Of a stretch of DNA of 64,000 nt, positions 40,501 through 49,386 are shown in pieces. Origin of the DNA: Deltaproteobacteria bacterium. GTDB taxonomy: Bacteria; Myxococcota_A; Polyangia; Polyangiales; JADJMO01. Under the pieces are notes generated by a model that ran no database searches, was not told where the DNA came from, and saw only the letters and a program-made list of their open reading frames with translations. How positions within the stretch are numbered: the first letter of the stretch is position 1; the number at the start of each line of letters is the position of its first letter. The stretch spans positions 1 through 64,000 of the forward strand of contig JALHOE010000022.1 of assembly GCA_022843175.1 (NCBI GenBank). Reading direction: 5' to 3'. Position numbers and translations under genes: made by a program.

Positions 40501-41373
40501 CCCGGCCTGCTCGGCGACTGGCCCGCGTTCAAGCGTCGCTTCGTCACGCCCAAGGAGACGGGCAGCAGCGACGGCGACGGCCCGCCCGAGGTCGCGCTAC
40601 GCCGGTTGGTGCAGCCGTACGTGCTCCGCCGCCGCAAGGAGGACGTGCTCAAGGAGCTCCCGCCCCTCACCGTCCTCGATCACGAGGTGCACCTCTCCGA
40701 GCAGGACACCCTCCGCTACGGCGTGCTCCGCAAGCAGATCCACGAGAAGCTGTTCACCCCGCACGGCAAGCGCCACAACAAGCTGGAGATCCTCGCCGAG
40801 ATCGGCAGGCTGCGTCGCTTCTGCTGTCACCCGCGCCTGGTGTTCCCCGACGCGCCGGGCGAGTCCGCGAAGATCGACACGCTGCTCGAGCTCGTCGACG
40901 AGCTGCGCGCCAACGGCCACCGCGCGCTGGTGTTCAGTCAGTACGTCGACTTCCTCGGGCTGGTCCGCGAGCAGCTCGAGGAGCGCGCGATCCGCTACGA
41001 GTACCTCGACGGCGGGACCCCGGCGGCGCAGCGGCAGGCGCGGGTCGACGCGTTTCAACAGGGCGACGCGTCGCTCTTCCTCATCAGCCTCAAGGCCGGC
41101 GGCTTCGGGCTCAACCTCACCGCGGCCGACTACGTGGTGCACCTCGACCCGTGGTGGAACCCGGCGGTGCAGGCGCAGGCCACCGACCGCGCGCACCGCA
41201 TCGGTCAGACCGAGCGCGTCACCGTGTATCGGCTCGTCACCAAGAACACGATCGAGGAGCAGATCCTCGCGCTCCACGCGAACAAGCAGCGGCTCGCGCG
41301 GGCGCTCCTCGACGACGAGCCGCTCGTGCCCGCGGTCGAGGAGCTCGAGACCCTGCTCAGCGAATCCGGGTGA
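37501..41373 (+). CDS. SNF2-family DEAD/DEAH helicase (about 1290 aa)
   Basis: ACLADDMGLGKTLQLTALL, ILDEAQFIKN, VSTGTPVENHYGDLWSLFEF, SLKAGGFGLNLTAADYVVHLDPWWNPAVQAQATDRAHRIGQ. Confidence 0.95.
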   Translation: MQWTAEDLRWLAAIAAEGSLPRVVLTRLGAPPSFGEGLLLPGAELSVPPEHEQPILRAASEQGILTEIADATRAILETRSVAHVAVALQCGDLSEFLRQAALRRLPRAAPYPTAAEWLRASVCAPFNAEWLERTWGTRADEIATRVLREALDGAHPCDGPYAWLRDRRDAIADDELEQVLAEHAFLRGELVLLDELARTRQGYRAAARYLDGDLVSANKLLDRTIGRGKRDVIDAYGTVAPLLALLLVARGDEASIANAKRLLATGASDGERGAARAFKALLRYLAQPGSEHRRIDVHQLDPGAGVWELLLTAFNVELHLEQPWVRASFAQHLASRALAWGAAGYSWLGKQGLLLADALDGAYCARAGVDAEMLRCRPRELRVWDLISPKPDWRKTLEALARVSEAVFEQGELTRRVAWYLDMSDGSFARPALQEHRDGQGFSQGQRCSIGELYALRHELPGEDQRVLECTREARDGRRELTPEAHEMLIGHPRVFNGARGNQPVEVARGSCRIETEDEDGHIRVVVEPAGATLGVNVIPESETRLVVYRVNAIMQRVIEALPHGVRIPRAHEPEIHRILGRLSESVEVRSAELAAVRAVDPDGTPCVRIAPRAGAWMVQVGVRPFASEGRFFVAGLGRAGIVLERDGERLRCVRDLAGERARADALIAECPSLNGDTRDRDDAFFLDEAGVLALLSELRVATSAHTVEWPETPLRLAGSVSSKSLHARLRSDKGWYLATGGVRLKDLGEIALEQLVRAPTVGNGRFVRLPNGDYLEIEERVRAVLAALRSTGTRLRPAALSALRELSELADPDAAAFLERADALAAKHYPIPAALNAELRPYQVVGFQWLARLAELGVGACLADDMGLGKTLQLTALLLARAEEGPALVVAPTSVCGNWARELARFAPSLKVVEYDRARSLDALAKGHVLICSYALLQQNELPIDFATAILDEAQFIKNAESLRARAAFRISARVRVVSTGTPVENHYGDLWSLFEFINPGLLGDWPAFKRRFVTPKETGSSDGDGPPEVALRRLVQPYVLRRRKEDVLKELPPLTVLDHEVHLSEQDTLRYGVLRKQIHEKLFTPHGKRHNKLEILAEIGRLRRFCCHPRLVFPDAPGESAKIDTLLELVDELRANGHRALVFSQYVDFLGLVREQLEERAIRYEYLDGGTPAAQRQARVDAFQQGDASLFLISLKAGGFGLNLTAADYVVHLDPWWNPAVQAQATDRAHRIGQTERVTVYRLVTKNTIEEQILALHANKQRLARALLDDEPLVPAVEELETLLSESG

Positions 41374-41752
41374 ACGTCATCGGGGCGGCGCCGCCGGTGA
41401 ACGCGCAGGTCATCGTGTTGCAGTCGGTGCCGACGTTGCAGCGGTAGATCGGGTTGGTGACCGAGGTGTCGACCGGGACTCCGCCGGCCGTCTGCACCGT
41501 GGCGACGCCGATGCCTGCGCCGTTGCGCACGCGCACATCGAACACGCCGGCCTTGGGGGTGGCGGCGATGTCGATCTCTTGCGGCGTGAACGCCTGCGTC
41601 GCCTTCCAGCTTCCGACCACGTCGCACGGGGGCGGGGGCGGCGGCGGGGGCATGGGCTGCGGGGGCGGCGGCTCTGCCGCGCGGTGACGGCGGCACGCGG
41701 GCGCCGCGAGCGAAAGCAAGGAAAACGCGGTGAAAATGAGTGCGCGATGCAT
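41357..41752 (-). CDS. small secreted Pro-rich protein
   Basis: MHRALIFTAFSLLSLAAPACRRHRAAEPPPPQPMPPPPPPPPCDVVGSWKATQ. Confidence 0.65.
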   Translation of the reverse strand: MHRALIFTAFSLLSLAAPACRRHRAAEPPPPQPMPPPPPPPPCDVVGSWKATQAFTPQEIDIAATPKAGVFDVRVRNGAGIGVATVQTAGGVPVDTSVTNPIYRCNVGTDCNTMTCAFTGGAAPMTFTRIR

Positions 41753-41950
41753 GTTCCCTCTTAGACGCGCACCGACGTTCGATGACGCGCAGCTCAACCG
41801 GTAGAAAGCAGCCGGGCCGAGCTTGAGTCGGCACCGGCACGAACGCAACTGGGGCCGCATCTCTGCAAGCAACGATCCGTGCCCTCTCCGGGCCGGCTCG
41901 TTCAGCCGTGGTCTCGGATCGGCGCAAAGAATTCGTGGCGTGCACTCCGC

Positions 41951-42898
41951 TCAGCTGCGGAAGCGATCGAAGGTCTCCACGACCAACCCGGCGCGTTCGA
42001 ACGCGGCGTCGACCGCTTCGACGAAGGGCGCGGGGTCGATCGGCACGAGCGCGGCGAGGGTGTCGGGGCGCTCGAGCAGCCGGTCGATGTCGTCGATCGT
42101 GAACGCGTCGGGGCTCGCGTCGTCGAGCTCCTCCCACGCGAGCGGCGTCGCCACCGTCGCCCGCGGCTTCGCGCGCAACGAATAGGGCGCGACGACCGTG
42201 GCGCCGGGGTTGTTGCGCAGCCAATCGACGAACACCCGCTCGCCGCGCTGGGCCACGCGGAACGTGGTGGTCAGGAGCTCGGGGTGGCGCGACGAGAGGA
42301 GCGTCGCGAGCTTGTGCGTGGTGACCGCGACGACGTCGCCCGCGATCGACGGCTCGATCGCGGCCACGACGTGGTAGCCCTTCGAGCCGGTCGCGATCGG
42401 GATCGTCGGGAGGCCGAGCTCGCCGAGCGCGTCGCGCACGACGACGGCCGCGCGCCGCACGAGGTCCGTCGCGTTCGGCGGAGGATCGAGATCGATCACC
42501 AGCCGGTCGGGCCGGAAGCCGTGGCTCACCCGCGCGGTCGGGATGTGCAGCTCGATGGCGCCCTGATTGGCGACGTACGGCAGGTGCGCGCGCTCGCGAA
42601 GCACGGGGAACACGGTGACGTCCTGCTCGCGCGCCCCGGGATCGCGATGCTTCTTCGACGCCTCGCGGCTGCGCGGAACTGCGTACCGACCGATCGACGC
42701 GGGGTAGTGCGCGGGGACGTTCTTCTGGAAGAAGCCCGGTCCGCTCAGGCCCTTGGGGTAGCGGCGCATCGAGAGCGGGCGGTCGAGCAGGTGAGGGAGC
42801 GCGCGGTCGGCGATGCGCTCGTAGTACGCGACCACGTCGCCCTTGGTGCGCGCGATCTCGGGGAACACGACGCGATCGGCGTTGGAGACCTCGAGCAC
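41951..42898 (-). CDS. LigD-type DNA polymerase/primase domain protein (NHEJ)
   Basis: MLEVSNADRVVFPE, LDRPLSMRRYPKGLSGPGFFQKNVP, LVIDLDPPP, GSKGYHVV, RVFVDWLRNNPGATVVAPYSLRAKPRATVATPLAWEEL. Confidence 0.93.
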   Translation of the reverse strand: MLEVSNADRVVFPEIARTKGDVVAYYERIADRALPHLLDRPLSMRRYPKGLSGPGFFQKNVPAHYPASIGRYAVPRSREASKKHRDPGAREQDVTVFPVLRERAHLPYVANQGAIELHIPTARVSHGFRPDRLVIDLDPPPNATDLVRRAAVVVRDALGELGLPTIPIATGSKGYHVVAAIEPSIAGDVVAVTTHKLATLLSSRHPELLTTTFRVAQRGERVFVDWLRNNPGATVVAPYSLRAKPRATVATPLAWEELDDASPDAFTIDDIDRLLERPDTLAALVPIDPAPFVEAVDAAFERAGLVVETFDRFRS

Positions 42899-42980
42899 GC
42901 GCGCAGCGTACCGCGAAGCCCTCTACGCGTGACCGCGCGGCGCCGAGCGCTGCGGCAAATTGCCCGGGCCGTTTCGCTGA

Positions 42981-43015
42981 GCACGGGCACGGGCACGGGC
43001 ACGGGCACGGGCACG
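42981..43015. repeat. GGGCAC hexanucleotide short tandem repeat
   Basis: gcacgggcacgggcacgggcacgggcacgggcacg read directly. Confidence 0.9.
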
Positions 43016-43072
43016 CTGGGCAGGGAGGATCCACCGCGTGTGGGTATGCTCATTGCTGTGCCCCGCGCGTCG

Positions 43073-43642
43073 ATGTGGAAGGTCTTGCTCTCGGCCGCGC
43101 TCCTCACGGGTTGTCGCTACTCGTTCGAGCGACCGTTCGCGCGCGTTCACCACGGTCCGGCCCACCGCCACGGCATCGATCCGGTCGCCGCGCTCCCCCC
43201 GCAGTGCAGCGACGCGGCGAGCCACCGGTGCACTCCCCAGTTCGAGCGCGCGCTCGCGAGCCTCACGCGCATGGGCCTCGAGCTCGCCGGCCACAACGTC
43301 GTCGATACGGAGCTGCTCAACGCCGAGACGCTGCGGCGCGCCGAGAACGTCGAGGGCGCGGCGAAGGTGAAGTTCACCGAGCTACCGCTCCACGAGCAGC
43401 AGGCGCTCCTCGGCGCGCTCGGCATCCAGGGCGTCGTGCGCACGACGCTGTCGATCGGGGCGCTGAAATCGGCGGCGCACCGCGACCGCGACATCACGGT
43501 CTCGATCGCCGTCCACCGCGTCGAGGACGACGCGCTCGCGTGGCGGGCGTCGTGCACCACCGTCGGCGGCGAGGGCGATCGATTCGGCGCGGCGATCGAC
43601 GAGGCCACGCGCTGTGCGCTCGAGGCCAAGGAGCTATGGTGA
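43073..43642 (+). CDS. lipoprotein, tandem family member 1
   Basis: MWKVLLSAALLTGCRYSF; MGLELAGHNVVDTELLN. Confidence 0.75.
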   Translation: MWKVLLSAALLTGCRYSFERPFARVHHGPAHRHGIDPVAALPPQCSDAASHRCTPQFERALASLTRMGLELAGHNVVDTELLNAETLRRAENVEGAAKVKFTELPLHEQQALLGALGIQGVVRTTLSIGALKSAAHRDRDITVSIAVHRVEDDALAWRASCTTVGGEGDRFGAAIDEATRCALEAKELW

Positions 43643-44268
43643 CGCGCGCGCTCGCCCTCTTCGTCGCGCTCGTCGGGTGCACGTCCGCCGAGCTCGCCCC
43701 GCCGGTCTACACCGCGCGCAAGGGCCCCGCGGCCGAGCGCGTCGCGCGCCGGGTGGTGGCGCTCCCGGCCACCTGCGGCTCGCTCGTCGTGTGGCGCGGG
43801 CCGAGCAACCAGGCGAGCACGATGCCGGATGCCTGCCGGCCGTCGTACCTCCAGGCGACCGATCAGGTGGTGCGCGCGCAGCTCGACTTCCTCGGTCTGC
43901 AGGTGATCGACGCCGAGAAGATCAACGCCGTCACCGCGACGCGCAAGGAGATCATCACCCGGCGCGGCCTCTACGAGACGAGCTCGGTCGAGCTGCACAA
44001 GTGGCTCTTCGAGGACGCGACCCCGATGGAGCAGGCGGACATCCTCCGCGAGCTCGGGGCCGACGCCGTGCTCAACACGCGCGTCTTCATCGGTCACAGC
44101 ACCGGCCTCGGCGCCCGACGGCGCGTCGTGGTGCAGGTGCGCCTGCGTGCCGCGGACGACGGAGCGCTGATCTGGGCGCATCGCTGCGAGGTCGAGATCG
44201 GCGGCATCGAGATGGACGTCGACGGCATCCAGGCTGCTGCGCGGTGCGCGATGGGGAGGGGCCCGTGA
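43636..44268 (+). CDS. lipoprotein, tandem family member 2
   Basis: MVTRALALFVALVGCTSAELAPP; PATCGS...LDFLGLQVIDAEKIN. Confidence 0.78.
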   Translation: MVTRALALFVALVGCTSAELAPPVYTARKGPAAERVARRVVALPATCGSLVVWRGPSNQASTMPDACRPSYLQATDQVVRAQLDFLGLQVIDAEKINAVTATRKEIITRRGLYETSSVELHKWLFEDATPMEQADILRELGADAVLNTRVFIGHSTGLGARRRVVVQVRLRAADDGALIWAHRCEVEIGGIEMDVDGIQAAARCAMGRGP

Positions 44269-44885
44269 GCCGCTGCGTGCTGCTCCTCGCCCTCGCCTCG
44301 GCGGGCTGCACGAGCCTGGGGTTCGGCAGCGCCTACGTCGGCCAGTGGCGCGCGCGCGATGAGGTCGCGCTCCGCGCCTGTCGCGAGGACGAGTCCGGGC
44401 GGTGCATGGAGCACAAGGAGATCGTGCGCCACGTCCCCGAGCGCTCGTTCGGCGGGGTCATCTTTCCCTACGCGGCGATGGGCGCGTCGTTCGTCACTCA
44501 CGAGGGGAGGACGATCCCTCGCTTTCGCATCGAGCCCTCGCTCGAGATCCTTCGCGGACGCGGGCGCTTCGCGTGGGGCGTTCGCTCCGGGCTCGTGGTC
44601 GACGTCCGCGGGGCCGCGTCCGTCCCCGCGATGGCGGTCGTTCACTATTCGCTCCTCGAGCGTATCGGCGTGTACGGCGCAGCGGGCGTCGTCCCCTATG
44701 CGCGCCGCGCGTCGGAGACGGCCCTGCTCGGCGGCCGCGGGCTTCTGGGCCTGCAGTGGGCGATCTCTCGCCCCGACCTCGAGACGTACTGGGTGCTCAC
44801 CGTCGAGGCGGACACCCAGTGGCTGCAGTTCGCCGATCCGTATCGCTCGACCGGCATCACCGGTCACATCGGCGTGTTCTTCTAG
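44265..44885 (+). CDS. lipoprotein with beta-barrel-like C-terminal part
   Basis: GTG start MSRCVLLLALASAGCTSLGFGSAYVG; overlaps upstream stop. Confidence 0.7.
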   Translation: MSRCVLLLALASAGCTSLGFGSAYVGQWRARDEVALRACREDESGRCMEHKEIVRHVPERSFGGVIFPYAAMGASFVTHEGRTIPRFRIEPSLEILRGRGRFAWGVRSGLVVDVRGAASVPAMAVVHYSLLERIGVYGAAGVVPYARRASETALLGGRGLLGLQWAISRPDLETYWVLTVEADTQWLQFADPYRSTGITGHIGVFF

Positions 44886-44893
44886 GAGTTGCG

Positions 44894-45586
44894 ATGAAGG
44901 TCCTTGCGCTCGTCGTCCTGTCGTTGGCTGCCGCGTGTACCCCCACCCGGCTCCCCGCCCTGCAGCCGCAGGTGAACTACGGCCCCGCCGCGTCGGTGAA
45001 GCCGAAGCGGGTGCTCGTGCTGCAGGCCACCTGCGGCTCGGTCGAGGGGGTGTGTCCGCCGCAGTACCAGACCGCCGTCGCCACCATCGTGATGAGCGGC
45101 CTCGAGTTCGCGGGCTACGGCGTCGTCGACAGCACCACCCTCCGCCTCGCCGCGCGCAAACGCCACGAGGAGCACACGACCACCGAGACCAAGACCACGA
45201 CCGCGAGCGAGACCGAGATCGTGCGGCCGCTCGTGATCTTCGACCAGACCACGGCCAACGCCACCACGACCGAGTCCAAGACCGACGTCACCTACGTGGT
45301 GCTCGACGGCGCCAACTTCGAGGATCTCTCGGTCGACGAGCGCCATCAGGTGATCGAGAAGTCCGGCACCGACTCGGTCGCCACCGTGCGCATCGTCATC
45401 GGCGGCAAGGTTGGCGCGTGGGTGCCGAACCAGAACGTCGAGGTGATGGTGAAGCTCGGAGTTCATCGAGGAGACGAGATGGCGTGGGCCTCGCGCTGTG
45501 TCGCGAGCTCCAACGACTTCACCACCGCGACCGCGGCCCTCGAGCACGCCGCCCGCTGCGCCATGCACGGCGCGACGGCGAAGTAG
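44894..45586 (+). CDS. lipoprotein, tandem family member 3
   Basis: MKVLALVVLSLAAACTPTRLPA; QATCGSVEGVCPPQYQTAVATIVMSGLEFAGYGVVDSTTLR. Confidence 0.78.
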   Translation: MKVLALVVLSLAAACTPTRLPALQPQVNYGPAASVKPKRVLVLQATCGSVEGVCPPQYQTAVATIVMSGLEFAGYGVVDSTTLRLAARKRHEEHTTTETKTTTASETEIVRPLVIFDQTTANATTTESKTDVTYVVLDGANFEDLSVDERHQVIEKSGTDSVATVRIVIGGKVGAWVPNQNVEVMVKLGVHRGDEMAWASRCVASSNDFTTATAALEHAARCAMHGATAK

Positions 45587-45599
45587 CCGCTTACCAAAG

Positions 45600-45834
45600 G
45601 CAATGCTGTTCGGTTAACGCCGCGCGACGACAACCGGGCGCCAGGGAGAAGAGCCTCACGCCAAGAACGTTCGCGAGCGAAGCCGTCTGCCGATGCTCGC
45701 CGAGACATCGTTGCCGCAAACTGCAGCGGACCCGTCGATGCGCACCCCATGGGCTGACGCCCTGGAAATCTCGGGCGGCCTTGGCGTGAGGCTCTTCTCC
45801 CTGGCGCCCGGTCCTCTTATCCGAACGGCATTGC
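45600..45834. mobile_element. MITE-like / long inverted-repeat element (about 235 bp)
   Basis: 33-bp perfect inverted repeat 45633-45665 vs 45780-45812 plus outer imperfect 18-bp arms 45600-45617 and 45817-45834. Confidence 0.55.
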
Positions 45835-46310
45835 GCCCAACCCCGCCCAACCCCCCCCAACCCGCAATAGGAGGCTCTAGGAGAACCTCCGTCTTCGCGC
45901 ACAGCTGCACGGAGAGGTCGACCATCGGGGAGCGCGAGCAGAACGTGAAGCGAACCCCGCCCGCTTCGGCCGCCGGCTCCGGCGTTGTCTGCACCCGACA
46001 CCCGACGCCGGACGTCCGACGCCGCGCGCGACGACGTTTCTTTGGCGCGTTCAGGCGCTCGCTTACGCGCGCGCCTATGCGGACCGAGCGCACAAAGGAA
46101 CGGAGAACTCTCGCTGCATAGCGGACGAGGGCGGGTGCGAGCTCTCCGGACGCCGTAGCGAGGCTTTGCGAGCGGGAGGCGAGGCGTCGCGGAGGTGTTG
46201 AGACGCGTAAGATCGAGGGGGCCGAGGGGAAATGAGCGGCGGTGGAGCACGAGGCTTGTCGATCCGGAGCCGCGCCGGTCCGGAGAGGTCGCGCCCGACC
46301 GCGGCCGCGA

Positions 46311-46703
46311 TCACGAAGGGCGGAGTGAGACGCGCGTTTCTGCGGGCGCGGGACGGAAGAGCGTGAGCGGCCGGATCTCGAAGGAGCCGTTGGAGCTGCT
46401 CGCGAGGCCGAGCTGCTGGGCCGCCTCGACGGCTTCGTCCATCGACGCGCAGTCCACGAGGAAGAAGCCGAGCAGCTGCTCCTTGGTCTCGGCGAACGGC
46501 CCGTCGACGAGGAGCATCTCGCGCCCCTTTTTGAGGGTGATCGCCTTCTTGGTCGGCGCGAGGCGCGCGACCGGGCCGAGCTTGCCCTCGCTCGCGAGCT
46601 TCTCTTGCACGACGTCGAGCTTGGCGATCGCGGCGTCGTCCTCTTCCTTCGTCCACGCGCCCACCGTGGCTTCGGAGTCGTAGCAGAGGATCGCGTACAT
46701 CAT
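46311..46703 (-). CDS. YCII-related / DGPF-domain protein
   Basis: MMYAILCYDSEATVGAWTKEEDDA...LLVDGPFAETKEQLLGFFLVDC. Confidence 0.9.
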   Translation of the reverse strand: MMYAILCYDSEATVGAWTKEEDDAAIAKLDVVQEKLASEGKLGPVARLAPTKKAITLKKGREMLLVDGPFAETKEQLLGFFLVDCASMDEAVEAAQQLGLASSSNGSFEIRPLTLFRPAPAETRVSLRPS

Positions 46704-46729
46704 GGGCGGTGGCCTTCCGGGTTGAGGGT

Positions 46730-47992
46730 CTACGACTGCTGCAGCTTGCGTGCGCACTCGGCCGCGCGCTCGAGGAGGATGTCGCGCTCGCGCGCGTTGC
46801 GGGTGAGCGCCGCCGCGCGATCGAGCTCGGCGCGCGCCTCCTGGTACCGGCCGAGCTTCATGAGGAAGTCGGCGCGCACGCCGGGGAGCAGGTGGTAGCT
46901 CTTGAGCGCGGGCTCCTCGCGCAACGGCTCGACGACGCGGAGCCCGGCCTCGGGCCCCTCGGCCATCGCGACCGCGACCGCTCGATTGAGCTCGACCACG
47001 GGCGAGCCGGTGAGCTGCGACAGCTCGGCGTAGAGCTCGGCGATGCGCCGCCAGTCCGTCTCCTCGGGCGTTCGCGCGCGGGCGTGACACGCGGCGATCG
47101 CCGCCTGCAGCGCGTAGGGGCCGCGCGTGGGCGAGAGCTCCTCGGCGCGAACGAGCGCGGCGAGGCCGCGGCGGATGAGGAGCTGATCCCACAGACCGCG
47201 GTTCTGCTCGTTGAGGAGCACCGGCTCGCCGGTCGGCCCGGTGCGCGCGCGCAGCCGCGAGGCCTGGAGCTCCATCAGCGCGACGAGCCCGTGCACCTCG
47301 GGCTCGCTCGGCGCGAGCCCCACGAGGATGCGACCGAGTCGGAGCGCGTCTTCGCACAGCCCCGGGCGCGTCCAGTCGTCGCCGGCGGTCGCCGAGTATC
47401 CCTCGTTGAAGATCAGGTAGATGACGCCGAGCACGGACGCGAGGCGCGACACCAGCTCCTCGCCGCGCGGCACCTCGAACGGCACCTTCGCGTCGGTGAG
47501 CGTGCGCTTCGCGCGGACGATCCGCTGCGCCACCGTGGGCTCGGGGACGAGGAACGCGCGCGCGATCTCCTCGGTGGTGAGGCCGCCGAGCAGGCGGAGG
47601 GTGAGCGCGACGCGCGCCTCGGTCGACAGGACCGGGTGACACGAGGTGAACACCAGGCGAAGCAGATCGTCGCCGATGTGGTCGTCCATCGCAGCCTCGA
47701 TATCCGGCTCGGTTGCCTCGTCGAGCTCGTGCGCGAGCTGCTCGTGCTTGCGGTCGAGGAGCTTGCGCCTCCGAAACAAATCGATCGCGCGATGACGCGC
47801 CGCCGCCATGAGCCAGGCGCCCGGCTTGTCCGGGATGCCCGACACCGGCCATTGCTCGAGCGCCGCGACGAGCGCGTCCTGCGCGAGCTCCTCGGCGAGT
47901 CCGACGTCGCGCACGACGCGCGCGAGGCCGGCGATCACCCTCGCCGACTCGATCCTCCACACCGCGTCGATCGCTCCGCGGACGTCTGTCAC
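46730..47992 (-). CDS. ECF RNA polymerase sigma factor (ECF42-like, long C-terminal extension)
   Basis: Sigma-70 region 2 GLAEELAQDALVAALEQWP...KPGAWLMAAARHRAIDLFRR; IYLIFNEGYSA; adjacent to DGPF protein. Confidence 0.92.
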   Translation of the reverse strand: MTDVRGAIDAVWRIESARVIAGLARVVRDVGLAEELAQDALVAALEQWPVSGIPDKPGAWLMAAARHRAIDLFRRRKLLDRKHEQLAHELDEATEPDIEAAMDDHIGDDLLRLVFTSCHPVLSTEARVALTLRLLGGLTTEEIARAFLVPEPTVAQRIVRAKRTLTDAKVPFEVPRGEELVSRLASVLGVIYLIFNEGYSATAGDDWTRPGLCEDALRLGRILVGLAPSEPEVHGLVALMELQASRLRARTGPTGEPVLLNEQNRGLWDQLLIRRGLAALVRAEELSPTRGPYALQAAIAACHARARTPEETDWRRIAELYAELSQLTGSPVVELNRAVAVAMAEGPEAGLRVVEPLREEPALKSYHLLPGVRADFLMKLGRYQEARAELDRAAALTRNARERDILLERAAECARKLQQS

Positions 47993-48144
47993 GGCCGCCG
48001 AGGATAGCGTGCGCGGCGGCTACCAGTTCATCGTGAAGCGTCTGATTGGCTGCATCGCATCGTCTCCTTGTTCACGCGTCGAGCGAGCGGTCCGCGGATC
48101 GACATCCGCGCGCTACTTTTTCCGCGGCACCCAACTGGGCGGAA

Positions 48145-49323
48145 TCACAGCCGGCCGCGGAGCAGCCACACGTTGCTGCTGTCGCCCGGCCGAAAGGTGC
48201 TGTTCACGATCGCGATCGCCCCAGCGGAGTTGACCGCGAGCTTGTTGGCGAGGAGGCCCTGCTGACTGCCGTTGTAGCCGAGCTTCGCGCTCGCGATGTG
48301 CGGGAGGAGCGAGGGCGGGCCGAAGTGCGCGCCTGCGTCGAGCGACGCGGCGAACCCGAGCCCGCGCGGGTGCTCGTCGAGCGCCAAGTACTCCTCCCAC
48401 AGGACGTAGACGCGATCGCTCCCGTCGACCCGCAGCGCCGGGAAGCGCGCGGCAACCTTGGCCTGGTCGAGGCGTCGCGCCGGCTCGAAGGTCTTGCCGC
48501 TCGCGCGCTGGTAGAAGACCGCCGTTCGCGTGGCGTACGCGAGGTGGAGCGTGCCCTTGCTGTCGACGGCGAGCTTGGGCGCGTCGCCGTGGGCGAGCGT
48601 GCGGGGCGCGTCGAAGGTGCGTCCGCCGTCGCGCGAGGTCGCGAGCTGGATCGACTCGCCCTCGACCGACCACGCGAGATTCACCAGGTCGCCGAAGACC
48701 GCGAGCGAAGGTGCGCGCGCCGACGAAGACACCGCGACCGCCGCGCCGAACGTCTTGCCGTGATCGCTCGAACGCCGGAGCCACAGCGTGCCCTCGTACT
48801 CGGTCCACGCCGCGTAGACCGCGCTGCCCGAGTGCACGAGATCGAGGCTGCCGTTGTCCCAGAGCTGCTCGCTCAACCGCCCCTTGCCGTCGCCGGCCCT
48901 GCTGTTCGAGAGGTTCACCGGCGCGCCGAAGGTGCGGCCGCCGTCGCTCGAACGGGCGAAGTAGATCTCGCCGCCGTGTGTCCCGCCCGAGAAGACGATC
49001 TCCTGCCAGAGCAGCGAGACCTCCTGCCCCGCGACCGCCACGCGCGGCAGCCAGGTGAAGGTCTTCGGGCTCTGCGAGACGTTGACGGGCTTCGCGAGGA
49101 GCGGCTGATTCTTCTCGTTGTACCGCTGGAAGAAGACGTCCTTGGTCGCCTGGTCGACCCACGCCACCGCGGCCTCGCCGTTCGCGTCGAGCGCGACGGT
49201 CGGATCGTCGACCCAGCGGTAGTCGGACTCGTTCATCGCCCAGGCGCCGCGGTGGGCCGGCCCCGAGGCGACCTCGACCGGCGATTGCCACACAACTGCG
49301 AGCAGGGCGACGACGCGGAACAT
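48145..49323 (-). CDS. secreted sialidase/BNR-repeat-like protein
   Basis: Repeated RSSDGGRTFGAPV / RSSDHGKTFGAAV / TSRDGGRTFDAPR Asp-box type motifs. Confidence 0.8.
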   Translation of the reverse strand: MFRVVALLAVVWQSPVEVASGPAHRGAWAMNESDYRWVDDPTVALDANGEAAVAWVDQATKDVFFQRYNEKNQPLLAKPVNVSQSPKTFTWLPRVAVAGQEVSLLWQEIVFSGGTHGGEIYFARSSDGGRTFGAPVNLSNSRAGDGKGRLSEQLWDNGSLDLVHSGSAVYAAWTEYEGTLWLRRSSDHGKTFGAAVAVSSSARAPSLAVFGDLVNLAWSVEGESIQLATSRDGGRTFDAPRTLAHGDAPKLAVDSKGTLHLAYATRTAVFYQRASGKTFEPARRLDQAKVAARFPALRVDGSDRVYVLWEEYLALDEHPRGLGFAASLDAGAHFGPPSLLPHIASAKLGYNGSQQGLLANKLAVNSAGAIAIVNSTFRPGDSSNVWLLRGRL

Positions 49324-49386
49324 GGCTCGAAAGCCTTCAAATCGCGCGCCATTTCGTGAAGATTGCGAGTGGTTGCTATCTATGTT

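Noticed and set aside
42981-43015. GGGCAC repeat as a functional phase-variable element
   Set aside because: Hexamer is a multiple of three and lies upstream of the lipoprotein start and outside convincing genes; no evidence for switching
45591-46250. 219-aa minus ORF over the inverted-repeat element
   Set aside because: Translation is Arg/Pro-rich and spans the inverted repeats; no domain or start signal support
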